NCBI RefSeq assembly: GCF_947487915.1
Contig: NZ_CANKYH010000003.1
Coordinates: 186,001 to 250,000 of the forward strand
Reading direction: 5' to 3'
From: an uncultured Serinicoccus sp.
Lineage (GTDB): Bacteria; Actinomycetota; Actinomycetes; Actinomycetales; Dermatophilaceae
DNA length: 64,000 bases
Shown: in pieces, positions 62,455 through 64,000 of the stretch
Numbering within the stretch: position 1 is the first letter of the stretch
Layout of the letters: the number at the start of each line of letters is the position of its first letter
Notes under the pieces: generated by a model
Databases searched by the model: none
What the model was told of the DNA's origin: nothing
What the model saw: the letters and a program-made list of their open reading frames with translations, nothing else
Position numbers and translations under genes: made by a program

Positions 62455-62577
62455 TCAGCCCTCGACGGTGACGGTCACGTCGCTGTGGCCCAGGGCCTTC
62501 AGCAGGCTGAACCCGCCCACGACGGCCAGCAGCACGACGGGGATCATCAGCCCGGCACCGACGACGCGACCCAGCAT
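62455..62577 (-). CDS. Small single-span membrane protein (40 aa), hypothetical
   Basis: MLGRVVGAGLMIPVVLLAVV followed by GGFSLLKALGHSDVTVTVEG. One hydrophobic helix (about residues 5-25) follows a single Arg, and a short polar tail ends the protein. The ATG has AGGGTGAG five bases upstream, which is why I accept it as a gene; an in-frame GTG 9 bp upstream is possible. It is not recognised. It is downstream of and co-oriented with the S10 peptidase gene (60 bp gap). Confidence 0.55.
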   Translation of the reverse strand: MLGRVVGAGLMIPVVLLAVVGGFSLLKALGHSDVTVTVEG

Positions 62578-62637
62578 GCGGCTCACCCTAGCGACGGGCC
62601 GCCCCGCGGTCCTCGTGAGCCAGGACGTGCGCGCCCG

Positions 62638-64000
62638 TCAGCGGCCGGCCGCCCGCCGGACGAAGTCGGTGATGCCCTCGGCCTCCTCGACCCGCGAGGT
62701 CTCGCCGACGTAGGGCATGTGGCCGGTCTCGAACCACGCGTGCTCGACCCGGTCCATCGCGGCGTCCGGCAGCCGCAGGTGCGCGACCGTGTCCTCGGCG
62801 GCCGAGTAGGGCGTGGCCAGGTCGTAGTAGCCGTACTCGAATCGGACGCGCAGGTGCGGGTTGGCGCGCATGACCCGCTCCAGCTTGTCGGCGACGTTGA
62901 TGGGCTTGGCCTCGAACTCCTTGTAGGACCAGTGCTCGATGGCGTCGGAGAACACGGCGTAGGGCAGGTCCAGCTCGGAGCGCAGCTCGGCGCGCAGGTA
63001 GTGGTGGATGGCTGCGGCGTACGGGCCCATGATCGCGTCGATGCTGGGGTCGGCGTCCATGCCCTCGGCGATCCCCGAGTGCAGCACGCCGCGGATGCGC
63101 CCGTCGATCCGCCCGACCGTCTCGCCCTGGTCGCGCAGCAGCTCGGTGCAGAAGCGCCAGTGCTCGGGCCGCAGGTCGCACCGCTCGACGTAGTCGCGGG
63201 AGAGACCGGTCAGTGCGGCCAGCCGCTGCACCACGTCGGCCCGCTCGTCCTCGGTCAGCCGGTTGCCGCGCGCCAGCGCCCAGCGGTAGGCCCCGGCGGC
63301 GAACTCCTCGGCCTCCTCGAGCACCTCCGAGAGGCTGCGGCCCTCGTGCTTGCCGTGGTAGTGGGCGATCGCGGCGTAGGTCGGCAGGTAGGACAGGCAC
63401 GCCTCGTCGTGGCGCAGGAAGCGGAAGTCCTGGGTGCCGAAGTCCAGCACGCTGGAGATGAGGACCAACCCGTTGAGCTGCATACCGAAGCTGGCGAAGA
63501 GGCGCTCCGCGACGGACACCGCCCGCGTCGTGCCGTAGGACTCGCCGGCGAGGAACTTCGGGCTCATCCACCGGTCCTCGCGGGTGCACCAGAGCCGGAT
63601 GAGCTCGGTGACCTGCTCGACGTCCTTCTTCCACCCGTGGTAGTCCTTGGCCTTGCCGCCCTCCACCGCGCGCGACCAGCCGGTCGACATCGGGTCGATG
63701 AAGACCAGGTCGGAGGCGCGGAGCAGCGTCTGCGGGTTGTCGTGCAGGGCATAGGGCGGCGCGGTCGGGTCGTTCGGCTCACCCGCGTCGGCGATCCGCG
63801 GCCCGAGCACTCCGAGGTGCAGCCACACCGAGCTCGACCCCGGGCCACCGTTGAAGACGAAGGTGATGGGGCGGCTGCGGTCGGGCTGACCCTCCCCGTC
63901 GACCAGGGTGTATGCCGTGACCGCCAGCTCCCCGCGCGGCGTCCACCCCTGGAAGACCTCGTCCTTGACCTCCTCCTCGCGGATGACGATCCGCCCGGTC
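62638..64000 (-). CDS. S10-family serine carboxypeptidase-like protein (N-terminus beyond the right edge)
   Basis: At least 454 residues are present; the frame is open to the window end. The oxyanion region FVFNGGPGSSSVWLHLG, the catalytic Ser in FLAGESYGTTRAV, Asp in YYDLATPYSAAED and His in WFETGHMPYVGE form the S10 triad. VFIDPMSTGWSRAV is also typical. No signal peptide can be judged because the start is missing. The family removes C-terminal residues from peptides; bacterial forms are little studied. Confidence 0.92.
   Translation of the reverse strand, partial: TGRIVIREEEVKDEVFQGWTPRGELAVTAYTLVDGEGQPDRSRPITFVFNGGPGSSSVWLHLGVLGPRIADAGEPNDPTAPPYALHDNPQTLLRASDLVFIDPMSTGWSRAVEGGKAKDYHGWKKDVEQVTELIRLWCTREDRWMSPKFLAGESYGTTRAVSVAERLFASFGMQLNGLVLISSVLDFGTQDFRFLRHDEACLSYLPTYAAIAHYHGKHEGRSLSEVLEEAEEFAAGAYRWALARGNRLTEDERADVVQRLAALTGLSRDYVERCDLRPEHWRFCTELLRDQGETVGRIDGRIRGVLHSGIAEGMDADPSIDAIMGPYAAAIHHYLRAELRSELDLPYAVFSDAIEHWSYKEFEAKPINVADKLERVMRANPHLRVRFEYGYYDLATPYSAAEDTVAHLRLPDAAMDRVEHAWFETGHMPYVGETSRVEEAEGITDFVRRAAGR

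Overview
The window is very GC-rich (roughly 73-75% G+C by eye), densely packed and coded on both strands. GTG starts, 4-bp ATGA/GTGA overlaps and an actinobacterial gene repertoire (recC-recB-recD, MraY of actinobacterial type, ECF/DGPF pair, CGNR regulator) point to an actinomycete. A micrococcalean of the Intrasporangiaceae/Ornithinimicrobiaceae type is my best guess, with moderate confidence. No rRNA, tRNA, insertion sequence, prophage or CRISPR array is visible.

Layout. 1-12.2 kb is a methylated-amine (probably glycine betaine) catabolic island. It has a dimethylglycine/sarcosine-type FAD oxidase running off the left edge, an IclR regulator, a non-pyrrolysine MttB-family methyltransferase, and a divergent overlapping operon (second IclR regulator, corrinoid protein, pterin methyltransferase, Fe-S/ASKHA corrinoid activator, then a DUF1638 protein). 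A MetF-like methylene-THF reductase closes it. An ECF sigma/DGPF pair and a BNR-repeat protein are inserted in it. 12.3-22 kb holds a dienelactone hydrolase and the recC-recB-recD operon. 22-28.7 kb holds a lipoprotein, a MacB-like ABC exporter and its neighbouring two-component system. 28.7-39 kb is a split histidine utilisation (hut) locus: hutI, hutF and an M20 amidohydrolase in one block, and hutH, hutU and a YjiH-type transporter in another. 39-50 kb holds an amidotransferase, an ASCH protein, two quinone/enone reductases, glycogen phosphorylase, a GH3 lipoprotein, a third IclR regulator, a CNT nucleoside transporter and an isolated mraY. 50-64 kb is housekeeping and accessory: Nudix, flavoprotein, phosphoesterase, ThpR, DsbA-like, carbamate kinase, an RHH/VOC pair, a PLP enzyme, a CGNR regulator, an EamA exporter and an S10 peptidase cut by the right edge.

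The betaine cluster makes biochemical sense as a pathway. The MttB homologue would demethylate a quaternary amine onto the corrinoid protein, and the pterin enzyme would pass the methyl to tetrahydrofolate. The activator would rescue oxidised cobalamin, MetF would feed methyl-THF into the oxidative C1 pool, and the FAD oxidase would process the dimethylglycine product. Candidate IclR operators with a shared half-site lie in front of the FAD gene, the first iclR gene and the distant metF, tying them into one regulon.

At the DNA level three things stand out. The word GGTATGCC/GGCATACC recurs far above expectation in all reading frames and between genes. Many genes have a TANNNT box 6-8 nt before the start codon, implying leaderless mRNAs. 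Intergenic spaces at gene 3' ends carry short tandem arrays (16-, 19-, 24-, 30- and 32-bp periods) and a dispersed long hairpin element.
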